DNA of 64,000 nucleotides from NCBI GenBank assembly GCA_903830985.1, contig CAIKVZ010000167.1, forward strand, positions 1 through 64,000, written 5' to 3'. The translations under genes were made by a program, and so were the position numbers. Below are positions 63,580 to 64,000 of this stretch, piece after piece; position 1 is the first letter of the stretch; each line of letters starts with the position of its first letter. This stretch comes from an uncultured beta proteobacterium (GTDB taxonomy: Bacteria > Pseudomonadota > Gammaproteobacteria > Burkholderiales > Burkholderiaceae_C). The notes under the pieces were generated by a model that did not search any database, was not told where the DNA came from, and saw nothing but the letters and a program-made list of their open reading frames with translations.

Positions 63580-64000
63580 ATGGACACTGCCATGGCATTC
63601 AAAGTCAACAAAAACTGGATTGTTCTGCTGGCAGCACTGGTGGTCGGCGCGCTCGCTGCCTACGGGGCAAGGAACTACCTCAGCGCCCAGTTGGCCGAAA
63701 TTGACGCGCGCGACAAGAACAAAGCCATGGTGCAGGTCGTTGTGGCGAAGAGTGATCTGAGCAAGGGCGCGCGACTTTCAACCGAGAACCTGGCGACGCG
63801 GGCTATACCCAAGGAGTGGGCGCATTCGGGCGCCGTCACACCTGATCAGTTTGACCGTGTCAGCGGTTCCGTGCTGGCCTATCCGGCCAGCGCTGGGGAA
63901 GCCTTGATCTGGGCCCAGCTTGAAGGGCAGCGTGCCCCCACCTTTTCCGCGCGGCTGAGCGCCGGACGCCGGGCCGTTACTGTTCCTGTGGATGAGATCA
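63580..64000 (+). CDS. cpaB: Flp pilus assembly protein CpaB (5' part)
   Basis: The frame runs to the window edge, so only about 140 residues are visible. One N-terminal helix (WIVLLAALVVGALAAYGAR) is followed by the SAF-like domain (VVVAKSDLSKGARLSTENLATRAIPKEW, then GEALIWAQLEG). This is the RcpC/CpaB pattern of Tad systems. The first ATG (63580) abuts the preceding stop; an ATG at 63592 is also possible. It supports assigning the whole block to a Tad pilus operon continuing downstream. Confidence 0.88.
   Translation, partial: MDTAMAFKVNKNWIVLLAALVVGALAAYGARNYLSAQLAEIDARDKNKAMVQVVVAKSDLSKGARLSTENLATRAIPKEWAHSGAVTPDQFDRVSGSVLAYPASAGEALIWAQLEGQRAPTFSARLSAGRRAVTVPVDEI

Noticed and set aside
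1-64000. tRNA, rRNA or insertion sequences
   Set aside because: No cloverleaf-like segment, rRNA stretch or transposase ORF was recognised by eye. A tRNAscan or Rfam run would be needed to exclude small RNAs.

Overview
The window is GC-rich, densely packed bacterial chromosome. Its conserved neighbourhoods (DUF3460-scpA, rhodanese-grxC-secB-gpsA, gpmA-ctpA-moeB, a tcuRAB/Bug cluster, metG facing apbC) point to a betaproteobacterium of the order Burkholderiales, probably Comamonadaceae (Rhodoferax/Polaromonas-like). That placement is inference from gene content. No rRNA, tRNA, phage, insertion sequence or CRISPR array was seen.

Layout. 1-9.4 kb: housekeeping genes (3' end of an Fe-S/CCG oxidoreductase, HIT protein, DUF971, apaH, EEP nuclease, clsB, folE, HDOD protein), then a 0.8-kb repeat-bearing intergenic stretch, then a MinD/FlhG-like ATPase coupled to a diguanylate cyclase. 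9.5-19.2 kb: moeB, ctpA, gpmA, rhodanese, grxC, secB, gpsA, a hybrid histidine kinase, scpA, DUF3460 and a Pal-like lipoprotein. 19.2-26.3 kb: a six-gene hyfBCEFGI-like operon. 26.3-33.5 kb: GST, DODA-type dioxygenase, pirin, a very large hybrid kinase, and a gene-fusion scar (HMG-CoA lyase 5' end joined to a Bug-receptor 3' end). 33.6-43.9 kb: methyltransferase, tcuR-tcuA-tcuB-Bug (tricarballylate/citrate-type acid use), pta, an NTF2-like protein and monomeric icd. 44.1-51.7 kb: a second hyf-like cluster on the minus strand, directly downstream of metG and interrupted by a DUF167 gene facing the other way. 53.9-58.3 kb: patatin, apbC, an alpha/beta hydrolase and dusC. 58.4-64 kb: a LuxR-type regulator preceded by a small ORF, then the start of a Tad/Flp-pilus-like operon that runs out of the window at cpaB.

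Main point of interest. The two hyf-like clusters look like group-4 [NiFe] hydrogenases or mini-complex I, but both large subunits lack the two CxxC motifs that bind NiFe. L1 reads SGDS or VGDS; L2 reads DPSWQN or DPSLKN. Both instead end in the same tail pattern (NKSFxLSYxGxDL). The small subunits keep the four cysteines of the proximal [4Fe-4S] cluster. This matches the energy-converting-hydrogenase-related (Ehr) class, whose catalytic partner is not established. The two complexes differ: one has no ferredoxin domain, while the other has a ferredoxin domain fused to its small subunit and a degenerate HyfF channel motif. Two different Ehr-type ion pumps in one 32-kb stretch is the best candidate here for an incompletely described system.
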